From NCBI RefSeq assembly GCF_024713975.1, contig NC_091094.1, forward strand, positions 11,269,001 to 11,333,000: a stretch of 64,000 bases of DNA, read 5' to 3'. Of this stretch, positions 1 through 15,592 are shown one piece after another. The translations under genes and the position numbers were made by a program. Below the pieces are notes generated by a model. That model did not search any database. It was not told the origin of the DNA and saw nothing but the letters and a program-made list of their open reading frames with translations. The stretch is from Paralichthys olivaceus (Eukaryota; Chordata; Actinopteri; Pleuronectiformes; Paralichthyidae). Numbering within the stretch: position 1 is the stretch's first letter; every line of letters starts with the position of its first letter.

Positions 1-599
1 GGGAGAACACACTTAATACCTTCAATAAACTTCCTTTGCAACATATATTATATGAGTTTAATGTTTGGTGGAGACACACATGTGCTAGACAGTAATACTG
101 ATTTGCAGTTCAATTTTCTGTTAGTTGGGTCAGATAACAGTTTCGAAAGGTGAAGTATTTATTTCTTCTGTTCCATGTTATGTATATGCAGACAGGCTGT
201 ATTAAAGAATTCAAATAGAGTGAATTTATAAATCAAATGCCATTTCAGACAGATTATCAGGTAAATAAATACTGTATATATGTACACACAAACACAGAAC
301 AACCAATATGTATTTTAAAACAGTATATCAGTGTTTTTCTATGAGGATTTACATTTGCATTTAAAAGCATCATTCTGGTTTATGATTCAAATCAGTGGAT
401 CAACATAGAACTTTCATAGAAAGATATATCACTACATATCTTTCTAAATCTTTTTAGGCACATTCAGTAAATAAAAATGTATTAAACATTTTCTCCTTCT
501 TATCTGCATTTTTATGTCAATTTCGAGTCTTAAAAATGTAAAACCTCAGTGAAAAAGATTTTACAGTCACATCCATCTCTTCATTTTTGCAACAATCAG

Positions 600-4455
<3,856 letters not shown>

Positions 4456-5650
4456 TCTCCTTGCACGTCTCCTTCCTGAGATATTTCAGCATTCCTCTGA
4501 CGGACTTGAACCCACTCATGGGTTCTAAAAATGTGCCAGATTGTACTCGTATCTTGTGAAGAGGTGCGCTTTCAATGAGCATATCCTCCTTTCCGTTCTT
4601 GCTGACCAGATAGTATTATTGGGGACATCCAAAGATGACTTCTCAGCACTTTCAGGCCTGGAAATCACTGGCCCAAAATGTCTTTTTCTATACTACAGAA
4701 AAGTGGTTTTGCTCTTGGCAGCTACATGGAAAATCTTTTTAAACTTTCTGCGTTATAACAGATAACTTTGTCTTTTTTATACGGTCCTTTATTTTCTTTA
4801 CTCAAGTCTTTACAAAAAAGAAAAAAAGGTAATTGCATCAGAAATAGTCTTCCGTTAGCCCGGTGACCAACTGAAAATAAAGATGACTGCTTATATGACG
4901 TGTATTCATGGACTGTATATTGTGCCACTTCTTGTCAATGTTTGCAATACCTCACAATCACGTGGCCATAATAAACACATAAATAACATGTTAACATTTA
5001 TTTTCAGTCATTTTCACCCTGTTTTCATCTTTACCAAAATGTGCAATTCATAAATGAGATGGATGGGTGTTTTTATTAGCATGTATAATCTTCAGTGTTA
5101 GGAAAATATGCTAAAGGAAGACACAAGTATTCAGTGTAATATGGCTGAGTTAGATAGGGTCTAAATTATAAGCACATTTATAAAATGTTTCATGTAAGAC
5201 ACAAAAAATTAAAGAGAAATTTTAATTAGTTCAGTTCTTGTGTAATAATAGGTCAGAACTCCTGAAGTTGTAACAATTTCTAGTTAAATTCACAACAATG
5301 AATGATGCACTTACACTACTTCTGTCTGCTTTGTGCAAATAGATAAATGTGACTTTAAGACTGAAATGTTACACCTCCACTCTGCTGCTGCCACATGAAT
5401 AAACATCAGTAATGAGGTTCCGCTGTGGGGTTTTCAGCTATAATGTGTTATCGAGGCATCAACTCTATTTGAATAATATTTTTTTGTCTTTTAAAAACAA
5501 ACACTTTGCCATTTTATGCGTTTAAGCCTTAACTTTGTTACAACTCTTAGGATCCACTCAGTTGTTTTATCATTTTACATTTGCCTTTCATATCATAGCA
5601 TGATATACACTGTAAATAAACTATATATTAAATGTCAGCCCGTTTTATAA
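4456..5650 (+). other. 3' untranslated region of znf362 (extent uncertain)
   Basis: AT-rich sequence follows the znf362 stop. AATAAA hexamers occur near 4970, 5398 and 5615, so any of these could end the transcript. No other coding signal is visible. Confidence 0.5.
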
Positions 5651-5891
5651 TAAATCATTCACTAATAACAGATATTGGTGCAAGTCTTTCTTCAGTTTTC
5701 CATGTAAATATTTCTACATACTTTTTCCCAAATCCATAAAAGGTCACTGACCTTTGACCACTGAAACATAATCACTTTATCTGAAAATCCTAGTCCAATT
5801 GACAACTGATAAAAAGATGAACTCTCACAGATGAAATCTCACATTCAAGAGACCAAAAACATGTTTTTTGAAACTGTTACCTTGACTGTTA

Positions 5892-6549
5892 AGTTTCCTC
5901 TGTGTCACTCCTTGTCTGTCATTGGGCCTCAGATCCTCCTTATCTGCAACATGATGGAACAGATGGAATGATCACTGACCAGATCTGGTTTTCCTCTAGA
6001 CTGGACTTGTTGGGATTCCTATCGAATTAGAATCAATCAGTTGACGTGTTTTAGCCCATTCACTACAAATGATAATTCACATCCCTGCTAATGTTTTTGC
6101 TAACCCATGCTGTGATGGGGTTGTTTGATTTCCAAGCAGCCACTGGTTTCCATTGGCTTCCACTTAGCAGACACCTGAAACTTGCTTCAGATGTATAATT
6201 CATCAGCATTATGTTATCGTTCTGAAGAAACATAGTGTTGACTATTTATCTAAATCTGCACTTACAATGCATTACCAAGGACATAAATCAATGGCTGTTG
6301 AAATGAAGGAGCTGTTCTCTGTCTACTGATTGAAACTGTAAACAATCTGAGAAATATAATGAAAAATCTGAAAATCTACATAATACACTGAGGAGCTAAA
6401 ACTTGCAAAATGGTTAAATACTTTAGATATAATATGTAAACATTCTTCATTAAAAAGTGTCTAAAGACGATTAGACCCATGTTATTTATTTTGTGTACTT
6501 ACATTATCAAAAAGGTTCTAATTCTAATCAAGGTAACAAGACGTTTCCT
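5892..6549 (+). repeat. Local duplication, copy 1 (two blocks fused)
   Basis: Block a (5892-6020) and block b (6021-6549) are adjacent here. They match 7416-7544 and 7851-8365 with few substitutions. The unit is flanked by a 27-bp direct repeat (starting CATGTTTTTTGAAACTGTTA) at 5860-5886 and 6561-6587. No coding potential is visible. Confidence 0.85.
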
Positions 6550-6589
6550 CTTGTAACTGTCATGTTTTTTGAAACTGTTACCTTGACCA

Positions 6590-7140
6590 ATTTGAGGAAT
6601 GGAATCTAATCAGTTAATCAGTGAGTCGAAGTGAGTCATAGCAGATGTAATGAAATTCAATACAGGCAGTTTATAATGTCACATTCACTGTGATCTTGAC
6701 CTTTGACCTCCCAGCACCAAAATCTAACCAGTTCATCGTTGAGTCCAACTGAAAGTTTGTGCCAAGTTTGAAGAGATTCCCTTAAAGGGACAGTGATAAA
6801 TGAAAATCCACTCATTATCTACTCACCACTATGCCAATAGAGGGAGTGAGTGAAGTGTTTGAGTCCACAAAACACTTATGGAGTTTCAGTGGTAAACAGT
6901 GTTGCAGTAAAATCAATTGAATACAATTGAAGAAAGTGGTGACCACTCCTCCAAACATAAAAAGCCATAAAATGCCTCCATACTAATCCTGTGGTGTCAT
7001 CCAAGTATCTGTAAGACCCGAAATTCCGACAAGTTCTTGCTGACAAGTTCTCTGGGTAAGAGCACAGAGGCGAGAGCTTGTGCGGAGTGTTTGTGCAAAC
7101 ATGAATGTTTTTTGGTGAATTCAAACTAGTGTCAACTACT
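6590..7140. repeat. Degenerate fish repeats between the duplicated blocks
   Basis: TTGACCTTTGACCTCCCAGC and the following GTTTGTGCCAAGTTTGAAGA are typical of a widespread fish repeat. A related piece (GGTCACTGACCTTTGACCAC) lies near 5743. The sequence at 6790-7030 also looks like an interspersed repeat. No gene is seen. Confidence 0.45.
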
Positions 7141-7415
7141 TGTAGGTGTTGTAGATAAAGTTCTGTACCTGGAGTGATGGAGTCACTCCAGGTAACTGAT
7201 GAAAATCCACCTTCTTTCTCTGTAAACTACAGTTTTTATAACATTATAACTCGCCACATTTTAACATCCAACTTATAACAGATAATCACTGTGGTGCAAC
7301 AGATGACGTCATCAGCTTTGTGAAATGAAGCTTTCTTTCTCTTATTAATCCGTGTCCACTTGCTCCCTTTATCACTTTCCTGTCCCGCCCTCTGTCCTCC
7401 ATCTCCTCTCTCTAC

Positions 7416-8365
7416 AGTTTCCTCTGTGTCACTCCTTGTCTGTCATTGGGCCTCAGGTCCTCCTTATCTGCAACATGATGGAACAGGCGGAATGATCAGG
7501 GACCAGATCTGGTTTTCCTCTAGACTGGACTTGTTGGGATTCCTTTCTCCTCAACCGTATCATTTATCTACATCTCAAAGATTCATGTTCACAGCAAAGC
7601 ATTAAACATATAATAGTGAGTCACAAACAGGAAGGTATCAGTATCCACACAATCATGTGCATTTCTTTATTTTTCATTTTATCTTATCTGTCTGATGTGA
7701 TGTGATGTGAGCATGCAGAAAATATCTCCTATCTATGCAAACATAAAATCCTTCTTCTAACCACTCATTCCAATGAGCATGAATCAGCAAACACTGGAAA
7801 TTTACAGGAATTGAAAACCACCAATGGGATGAAAGATATTAAAACCATCAATTGAATTAGAACCAATCAACTGACGTCACTACAAATGATAATTCACATC
7901 CCTGCTAATGTTTTTGCTAACCCATGTTGTGATGAGGTTGTTTGATTTCCAAGCAGCCACTGGTTTCCATTAGCTTCCACTTAGCAGACACCTGAAACTT
8001 GCTTCAGATGTATAATTCATCAGCATTATGTTATCGTTCTGAAGAAACATAGTGTTGACTATTTATCTAAATCTGCACTTACAATGCATTACCAAGGACA
8101 TAAATCAATGGCTGTTGAAATGAAGGAGCTGTTCTCTGTCTACTGATTGAAACTGTAAACAATCTGAGAAATATAATGAAAGATCTGAAAATCTACATAA
8201 TACACTGAGGAGCTAAAACTTGCAAAATGGTTAAATACTTTAGATATAATATGTAAACATTCTTTATTAAAAAGTGTCTAAAGACGATTAGACCCATGTT
8301 ATTTATTTTGTGTACTTACATTATCAAAAAGGTTCTAATTCTAATCAAGGTAACAAGACGTTTCC
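7416..8365 (+). repeat. Local duplication, copy 2 (blocks split by 306 bp)
   Basis: Block a (7416-7544) and block b (7851-8365) are near-identical to 5892-6549. They are separated by 7545-7850, which is absent from copy 1. Copy 1 carries about 14 bp near 6045 that copy 2 lacks. Both copies have the same orientation. Confidence 0.85.
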
Positions 8366-9540
8366 TTTTGGTCGCCTTTGATTACGTCATGTTAACTTTA
8401 CCTGTAGGTTTCCTTGTCTTGGCTATAACTTGTGAGGCCAACGATGCATGATAAAGGAAAAACACACTGCAATGGTGTTGAATACAACAACTCCCATGAT
8501 CCCATGCTGCCTCTCGACTTCATCAAACTCCAGGTTTTTTGTTATTATTTTGACTGAAAGACCCCCAGTGGTTAAAGTGACATATTGTGCATTTATCTCT
8601 CACGCAATTACCAGACTCTGAATAATATGAGCATCTATTGTTGTTCAGATATTTTCCCAAGTGTAAGTAAAAGTACTAATTCACCAATGTAAACATGTAA
8701 ACTGTAAAGGTCTAAAAATATGGACGTATAATTGGCAAAATATACTTAAAATAAATAAAAAGATGTCGCTCTAGAACTTCAGTAACCCTGACCTGAAACA
8801 AACTCCACAACTCCTCTGTCCCTTCATGATGTCCACAAGGTTATGGGAAGTGAAAGTGGGCCCACAGACTTCATTCTGCACTCAGGACATTTTACTTTAT
8901 CTTGATATAGATGTGGAAGTTTGTTGCTACATTAAAGCTACATTTATATATACTAAAGTTTAAATATGTGGTTTTTGCATAACAAACTTTCATTAGTCTC
9001 TTTAGTTTTTCTTCATGTTAAACTGGCAGCTTTGTTATTTTCATTTGTTCCTACCTCAGACAGGAAGCAAAACTTATGGTGCAGTGTCTCAACTTCCACT
9101 GCAAACTCACCGTGGCTGCGAAGCAAGTCACAGCTGAACAATTCAAAGTAGCAAACTGTTCACACGCAAACAAAGCATTAACACTTCCCGACACATAAAC
9201 TAGTATTATTATAAACATAATGTCTAGGATTGGATTACATATTTCAATGAATCGTTGACTTCATCATCGTTCATCATAATTATTGAAGTCTCTTACTACA
9301 GATAAATGTGCCAATTTGTTAGACGAATTTTTGTTAGAAGAAAACGAAGTTCATGGCGTGTCAGTTCTCAGGTGGTCATGAGACACACAGAGCGAATCCT
9401 GCATGCATGCAAAGCATTTTATTCTAATTTAACTTTTCGAATTTGCACAGAAAGACTTGTGGGCGGAGGAGCCACTCCCATGTCGTTTGGCTAATCAAAT
9501 TGAGGAGTGAAAACAGAGGTGTGGCACCTCAGTTTGCTCC
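8366..9540. other. Spacer without recognised gene
   Basis: AT-rich sequence with short repeat-like pieces, for example ACTCCCATGATCCCATGCTG near 8490, whose reverse-complement relative occurs near 19460. No splice-bounded conserved reading frame was recognised. Confidence 0.5.
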
Positions 9541-9626
9541 TCCAGGGTTATTGCACCTCTCTCGAAGTCAAGGAGTGATCCACTGCCCTGCGGATGTTTA
9601 GGAGCAGTCCGTTCAGCCTCTCTCAG
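9541..9626 (+). other. Possible 5' untranslated exon of a3galt2
   Basis: A short, less AT-rich segment ends in TCTCTCAG|GTGGGTTC, a plausible donor at 9627. It lies upstream of the galactosyltransferase exons on the same strand. This is an inference from position and splice signal only. Confidence 0.3.
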
Positions 9627-10156
9627 GTGGGTTCATTCTCACGTTTTTCATCCTGCATCTGCAGCGAGGTGTTAAACGAATGTAGTTAAAGGTCAGGGGG
9701 AGATTTTAATCCTCATCCGGTGTTATGAGAAGCTCCATTTCTCAATATTTTTTAAACGGACACGTCGAGGAGATTATGAGACGATCATGGTGATTTCTGT
9801 CCTGAAAGTCAGAGAAGATTTTGTCGGATTCTTGGATGCGGCACGTGTTTCACTCTCAAACAGCTGGTTAACTATGTTACATGCTGCTTCCGCAAACGGT
9901 AAGAGGCTCTACTAGCTGTTCACTTTCAAGATGAGACAAAACAGTAGAATTCGCAAGTCTTACAACACAAAAGAAAATAACAGTCATACAAGTGCTGAAC
10001 TTGCTTATGAAACTCACATATGCTCAACCACTGGTCCTCAGAATGCAGAATTCAATTCACTGCATCATCATTATTACTGCAATGGAAAAAGACAATGATG
10101 AAATTTGATATAATGAAGCTAAACAAATGGTTGAAATGAGGTTTGGCTTCTTGAAT

Positions 10157-11491
10157 TACAGTTTTCCTGAATTGCTAAAACACTAATTCCTGTTGTGTGA
10201 ATCAATTGCTCAGTTGTCTAAACTCATTCACTGAATTGAGCATCATTTTGACAAAACCACAAACTATCTTCACCTAGTAAAACACTATCTGCAGATCTCA
10301 GTCCTTCCTTTTGCAAAACTCTAAACACATTCTCATGCAATAAAACACAGTCGTCACTGTGATGCACTTGTGATGCATAATGGTAAAAACCAGTGGCAAA
10401 ATATGAACACAAATGAAACACACGTGTCATCCATTTAACACAACGATTCAAAATTGATCACACTTGTTTCTCTTCATGTCATGACAACATGAAAACCAAT
10501 ATAAGCCAGTTCAGAGTGCAAGCAGGTTGCTCCTGCAAGCTCATGACAACAATGGATCAGAGACACAGAGGATGAGTGTGTGTAAGAGGAGGTAGAGGCG
10601 GAGGACAAGAAGGCAGAGGAAGACGAAGAGTGGCAATTTCTGATGGTGGTGCAGTACTGTAATATAACACTGTGTGCTGCTATAAGCAACCAGGGTGTTC
10701 TTCACCATCATGCCACTCAGGCCATATATTGTAACACCCAGCACCTTCTCACCTTTCTTGGGGCTCTTAGAGATATGTTGTCTGCAAATGAGCAGCAGGA
10801 ACATGAGATGATGGAGCGGCCTATTTATGTTATAATTTGGGACAATGTTAGTTTTCACCGCGCTGTCCAAGTCAGTCGGTTCGATATGAATCAGAATATC
10901 ATTACAGTAACCTATACTTGCCACCGTACTCTCCCTTCCTCAATGCAATAGAGGAGTTTTTGTCCACTTGGAGATGGAAGGTGTACGAGCGACAGCCCTA
11001 CACCAGGCTGACTGTAATCTTCTTGAGTCCATGGAACTAGCCTGTGATGACATTGGTGAGGAGATGTGTCAGGGCTGGGTACGGTACACTAGGGTTTTTT
11101 CCCATGATGTGGATGAAGTGCTGTGGCCTGACCCAGCCCAAAGACAGGATGACGCTCAATGAAGCTCAATGATCAACTGTGTAAAGTACTTTATTGTGAC
11201 CAATAAACATTTCTCCATGAGCAACATGCCTTGACCACTGTGTTTTAAATATTTTGGTGTAGTGTTTAATGACAGCTCAGCAGTTTTTCTATTTTGACCG
11301 ATTCGTGCAAGATCTGACAACATTGTTCGGTTTTGAGCACATGTGAAACTATTTTGAGGCGATGGTGTGGTTTTGCAAAAAGAATCAGAGGTTTTGTGAA
11401 TGTAGTTTGAGAAAAGATTTTTGTGTTTAGAATTCTGAGAAAAGGACAGGAGGATTCAAAAAACGTGTTTTAACAATTGTGAAAAACTGTA
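10157..11491 (+). mobile_element. Tc1/mariner-superfamily DNA transposon, defective, ~1.33 kb
   Basis: The 27-bp terminal inverted repeats are imperfect. The left end starts TACAGTTTTCCTGAATTG; the right end, reverse-complemented, starts TACAGTTTTTCACAATTG. Both end in TAAAACAC, and TA sits at the outer ends as expected for this superfamily. Inside, 10640-11155 encodes broken DDE-type transposase pieces in shifting frames: NITLCAAISNQGVLHHH, LLTFLGALRDML, YVIIWDNVSFHRAVQV, then STWRWKVYE in another frame and ELACDDIGEEMCQGWVRYTR. The N-terminal region near 10560-10630 is Arg/Gly-rich when read in frame. Frameshifts and lost segments make it non-functional. It lies upstream of the a3galt2 coding exons. 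Confidence 0.85.
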
Positions 11492-11947
11492 AATCAAGCT
11501 CTGTGATCATTGCAGAGAAGAAACCAGAAACTGAGGCAGTAACATAAAATCAGAAACATTTTACTTTTGTGAATGTCCGACTAATCTATACTACATCATA
11601 TTAGTTTGAAGTAAAACAGAGTATTTGTTTATTGAAATAAACACACAGACAGGTGAAAACATAACCTCCTTGGTGATGGTGAGGATGCAGTCTAGTCCAC
11701 AATTATTTGGACAGTGACACAATTTTGCCCCAGTACACAAAAGTCTGCACTTCAATCACAGCTTGATCATTGTGTTTCAAATCCATTGTAGTGTTCAGAG
11801 GATACATTTAAAATTGTTTCACTGTCCAAATACTTATGGACCAGACTGTAATTAGTGCCCTAATTATGAGTGTGAATCTGAACTAAAGAGTTTGTACATA
11901 TATATTTGAACTGAACTCTCTTCTCTCTTATGTCATTTCATCTACAG

Positions 11948-12022
11948 CTGCCTTCACTTTATTATTTGGCAAGAGGGAGATCGGTCAACTAAAGTTGGAT
12001 GCCTGTGTTCGTCAAGAATGGG
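11948..12022 (+). other. Possible 5' coding exon of a3galt2 containing a start codon
   Basis: CATCTACAG at 11939-11947 could be an acceptor. An ATG at 11999 opens MPVFVKNG up to a possible donor GG|GTGGGT at 12023. Joined to the next candidate at about 12108 it stays open. It was not confirmed by homology. Confidence 0.25.
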
Positions 12023-12107
12023 GTGGGTTTGACAGCTTTGTGTGCTCAGGAGCATTTCCCCCACTCGCAAAAGATTCATAATTTTGTCTGTCTCGTCTTT
12101 ATTCCAG

Positions 12108-12188
12108 CAGATGTTCCCAGAGGTTAAAGGCTTGTTGGAAATGTGTGCTTTGCTTTCCGGTTGTGCTGTGTGTCCTGTACTTCAGTTC
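12108..12188 (+). other. Possible signal-anchor exon of a3galt2
   Basis: After TTTATTCCAG (a NAGNAG acceptor, CAGCAG), two forward frames encode a short hydrophobic stretch: KCVLCFPVVLCVLYF in one and GLLEMCALLSGCAVCPVL in another. A type II Golgi enzyme needs such a segment just upstream of 12912. No good donor follows, because a repeat begins at about 12176, so this remains a guess. Confidence 0.25.
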
Positions 12189-12800
12189 TCCATCTTTGAG
12201 GCGAGTACCAAAACTAATCAGAACAATTACATTTAGGAGACACTACATACACCCAGTCATCAGGTCATAGGGAACTCTTACGTAATGAAAACAGGAAAGC
12301 AGGCTGTTTTGATTATCTGTATTGATTTGAAAGTGAGAAGTGTCTGTTTTTTTCCACTCCATATACATAGAGAGGATGTGGTTGGGCTAGTTAACAAAAA
12401 ACCCTCTGTGCTGCTGCAACCACTGAGGCCAAAACATCTCAGCTGCTTCAATCTGGCTGCAGTAAAGGTGATATGGGCCAAACTTAAAAATCGAAGTTCA
12501 CGTGAAATACATTTTTCTCAAGGATGGTGTATGTACATTCAGGTAGTTCTCATCACACTGGTGTATGTCCAAGTGTTCCGTCACGTTTGTCAGCTAAGAC
12601 TGACTCATGATTGGTCGAGCATGTGTATTTATATGACCTCACTACCGCAGCTCCATCCCCTGATCACTATTCGGCAGACTCTGGCTCCAAATGCTCAAGA
12701 TGGTGGCGTTTGTATCAGGAATATTTTGGTTTCATTTCTGGATAGTGGGAGTCAGTGGAAACACGTCGTCCATCTTTATGGGTGCAACGCAGTTTACCAG
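12176..12800 (+). repeat. Interspersed repeat, copy 1 (a3galt2 intron)
   Basis: 12176-12641 matches 17611-18087 almost base for base over about 465 bp, in the same orientation. Downstream, 12650-12790 (GCTCCAAATGCTCAAGATGG ... CGTCCATCTTTATGG) looks like the usual 3' part of the same kind of fish repeat and is missing from the second copy. No coding role is inferred. Confidence 0.75.
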
Positions 12801-12911
12801 CACCTTCACGTGTCAGTTTGGATGTGATGTACCTAATAGTGTAGCTTAATTATTTTGCCCAATAACAAACAGTACAATATTTCAATTTTGTTGTGTTATT
12901 TTCTTCAACAG

Positions 12912-15015
12912 ATTTTTTGCGACCTTCATGCCTGTTGAAAAATGTAAACTGGAGAGTGCTCGGGCTCTGCTTCAGGACAACAGCGTGGATGCTGGGCTCG
13001 ACCTCATGTAAGACAATGAAGGCGTTTAGTTCTGCCACTGTCTCCTCGCAACTCAAACTCTGAGAACCATGATTTTATTTTATTTTGCCTTCAAATCGTT
13101 GATATTTCCAAATTGAGGTAAGACTAGCGGCTCAAACCTTGTGCATTATCTGGGTTATCATGGGGTTTAAATCTGTAGGGGATCTATCGGCAGAAACTGA
13201 ATATAAAATAATCCTAGTGATGTTTTTTTTCCCGACTAAATTGAATGGCCCCTTTGTATTTAAATACTTTATTTATATAAGGTTTAACTTTGATTATTAG
13301 GTCATCGTACAGTTTACTCGCTTTTAAATGGGATCCCACAGTACACAGGGAAGATCACCATAACTCACACTGCAAAGGTTAACCAGCTCTGTAGCAGGTT
13401 AAGATTAAAAAAAACAGCTGCACTATTGATTAATCTCCTGCCCTAAGGTTTTTTCTACAGTTTGTTTCAAAAAGAGGGTAATAACCTCAATAAGGTGAAA
13501 TCACGCCATTATTTACAGAATGTGTCCTCACACCCTGAGGTTGAACAAACTGCCTGCAGAGCTCAGAGGAATGTTTTGTTTGCAGATCTTGGGAAGGATA
13601 ACACTTCCTGGAAGTTGTTTCCTGAGCCTGACACAGTTTAAACTCTTATTTTCTGTTTCAGGACCAGACATGACGTGCAAACATGTACATACTGGAGAGC
13701 TCCCATCATCTGGGAGGGAATGTTTGACCCTCTTCTTTACGACATGATGCACCAGAGCGACGGCTCCTCTGTGGCTCTGACGGTGTTTGCTGTTGGCAGG
13801 TTTGTTTGCACATCAATGCTGTGATGAATTACTGAGCGCTGAGGTTAGTTTTGACAATGACTCTAGATCACAGGGGTTTCACTTAGGGACCAACAATAAC
13901 TCCCTGTTTCAACAGGAGATGAATGCCTTGTTTTGAATCGCTTCCAAGCCATGTGACTCACTAAGTCCAAATCATATAAGATATTTTTGTCCTAGACAAA
14001 TAAACCTCTTTTAATTGGTTTTAGCTCTTTGTTAATATCCATATTTTAAAAACATATGTATTTTTCCAAATGTTTTATAAATATTAATATTCATTTAGAA
14101 CCAAGAAGCATTGGGGGTAAAAATACAATGTAGTATTTGTTTGGAGTCAGTGGGTCACATAGAAGCCATTAAAAACATTATTATGTTCTATTGAAACAGG
14201 GTTTCACTGATGGTCTGGAAGCAGAAACCCTGCGATCAGAGTAAATGTCTGTCAATATTCAACCCAAAACTAACTTCAAGTTAGTAACTTGCATTAATTA
14301 AGCATTGTCCTGTATTGACTTTTATCTAAGGTACCTGGATGCTTACCTCCCTGCCTTCCTGAACTCATCAGAGCATCACTTCATGCTGGGTTTGCCGGTG
14401 ACGTATTACATATTCACAGACAAGCCGGAAAATGTGCCAGACATGAAGCTCCCGCCTCTGCGGAGCCTGAGGGTGATCAAAGTGGAGAAGCACTCGAGGT
14501 GGCAGGACATCTCTATGATGCGAATGAAGACTATATCAGATGTCATAGAGACAGATATTCGCCGCCGCTGCACGCACGTCTTCTGCTTTGACGTGGATCA
14601 GGTGTTCACCGGGAGATTTGGCTCGGAGGCTCTGGGTGATTCTGTGGCTCTGCTCCACGCCTACTACTACCGCCTCCCGAAGAGCTTTTACACCTACGAC
14701 CGCAACCCAAAGTCCAAAGCCTACATGAAGACGGGGGATTTCTATTACCACGCTGCCATCTTTGGAGGCCTGTGTGAGAACGTGAAAGCATTAGCTAACG
14801 CCTGCTACCAGAGCATCATGGAGGATAAAGAGAATAATGTGGAGGCCTTGTGGCACGACGAGAGTCACCTAAACAAGTACCTGTGGCTTCACAAACCAAG
14901 CAGGGTGCTGTCCCCTGAGTACTGCTGGGACCCGCTAATCGGCCACAACAGTGACATAAAAGTCACGCGACTGGAGTGGGCGCCGAAGCAGTACAAGAAG
15001 CTCCGCGCACCTTAG
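12912..15015 (+). CDS. a3galt2: Alpha-1,3-galactosyltransferase (iGb3 synthase type), glycosyltransferase family 6, C-terminal exons
   Basis: Three exons join in frame: 12912-13007, 13662-13799 and 14331-15015 (TAG). They encode about 306 aa of a GT6 enzyme. The family transfers galactose from UDP-Gal in alpha-1,3 linkage onto a galactose acceptor in the Golgi. Visible motifs are CTYWRAPIIWEGMFDP, TVFAVGRYLDAYLPAFL, RWQDISMMRMKTI, the metal-binding DVD (14590-14598, in CFDVDQVF), GDFYYHAAIFGG (HAAIFGG at 14749-14769), WHDESHLNKYLWLHKP and SPEYCWDPLIG. HAAIFGG is the form known in alpha-galactosyltransferases, unlike ABO or GBGT1. Adjacency to znf362 matches the mammalian A3GALT2 locus. The N-terminal anchor exon is not certain. 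The visible part has no stop or frameshift. Confidence 0.87.
13170..13290 (+). repeat. Partial copy of the 16.6 kb non-autonomous DNA element
   Basis: GGATCTATCGGCAGAAACTG, AATAATCCTAGTGATGTTTT and TATTTAAATACTTTATTTAT follow the same order as in 16660-16795. Neither terminal repeat is preserved here. It lies in an a3galt2 intron. Confidence 0.65.
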
Positions 15016-15228
15016 GGGTTTCCAACACTCCAATACAAACCTCCCTGTTCTCTGATATCTGATAAACACACTCTGTTCTGCCAACAACTGGATTTCCTGT
15101 TGAGTGACAATCTCCCACCGACTGTCTGCCTTGTCAGAGAATCGTGTTTTTTTTCTTTAGTAGTTAGGTACATTTCTGCACATGATGCCCTTTACCATGT
15201 AAGTGTTGGAACAAAAATATTTTTGATG

Positions 15229-15234
15229 AATAAA
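15229..15234 (+). terminator. Poly(A) signal of a3galt2
   Basis: An AATAAA hexamer about 215 bp after the a3galt2 stop codon, with T-rich sequence downstream. This is the first canonical signal in the 3' flank. Confidence 0.7.
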
Positions 15235-15442
15235 TGATGCAGTGGGCAACAGAGCAACTTGCACAGTTTTTATTTTTGCTCTTCGAGACAACACATTTGT
15301 AGAGTTAATGATAAGAGACGAACGTGTGATATAGTTCAGTTGTCACCAGAATCTCGTACAGAATGTCTGATCGTATCATATTTTAATGTGTTGTAAATTC
15401 ATCAGTTTTTGCTTTGAGATCATATATTTATTTTATAAATAT

Positions 15443-15486
15443 ATGTGTTTGCGCGTGTGTGTGCGCGTGTGTTTGTGTGTGTGTGC
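15443..15486. repeat. Degenerate GT/GC microsatellite
   Basis: Alternating TGTGTTTGCGCGTGTGTGTG-type purine-pyrimidine sequence in the a3galt2 3' flank. Confidence 0.7.
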
Positions 15487-15536
15487 ACGCAATAAGTCGT
15501 AAATGTCCCTCATTGCATTTTAGAAAATCTCAAAAT

Positions 15537-15592
15537 GATATATATATATATATATATACACATATATATATATACACATATATACATATGTG
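15537..15592. repeat. TA/CA microsatellite
   Basis: Runs of (TA)n interrupted by CACA units, about 56 bp. Confidence 0.9.

Noticed and set aside
1-599. Upstream znf362 exon or promoter at the window edge
   Set aside because: AT-rich sequence with no recognisable coding segment. It is best read as intron before the acceptor at 598-599.
10541-10924. 127-codon minus-strand open frame inside the Tc1/mariner element
   Set aside because: It is antisense to the recognisable transposase fragments and has no motif.
12659-12827. Possible membrane-anchor exon starting MLKMVAFVSGIFWF
   Set aside because: The segment has the typical sequence of a common fish repeat (CAAGATGG...CGTCCATCTTTATGG) and no usable donor, so repeat origin is more likely.
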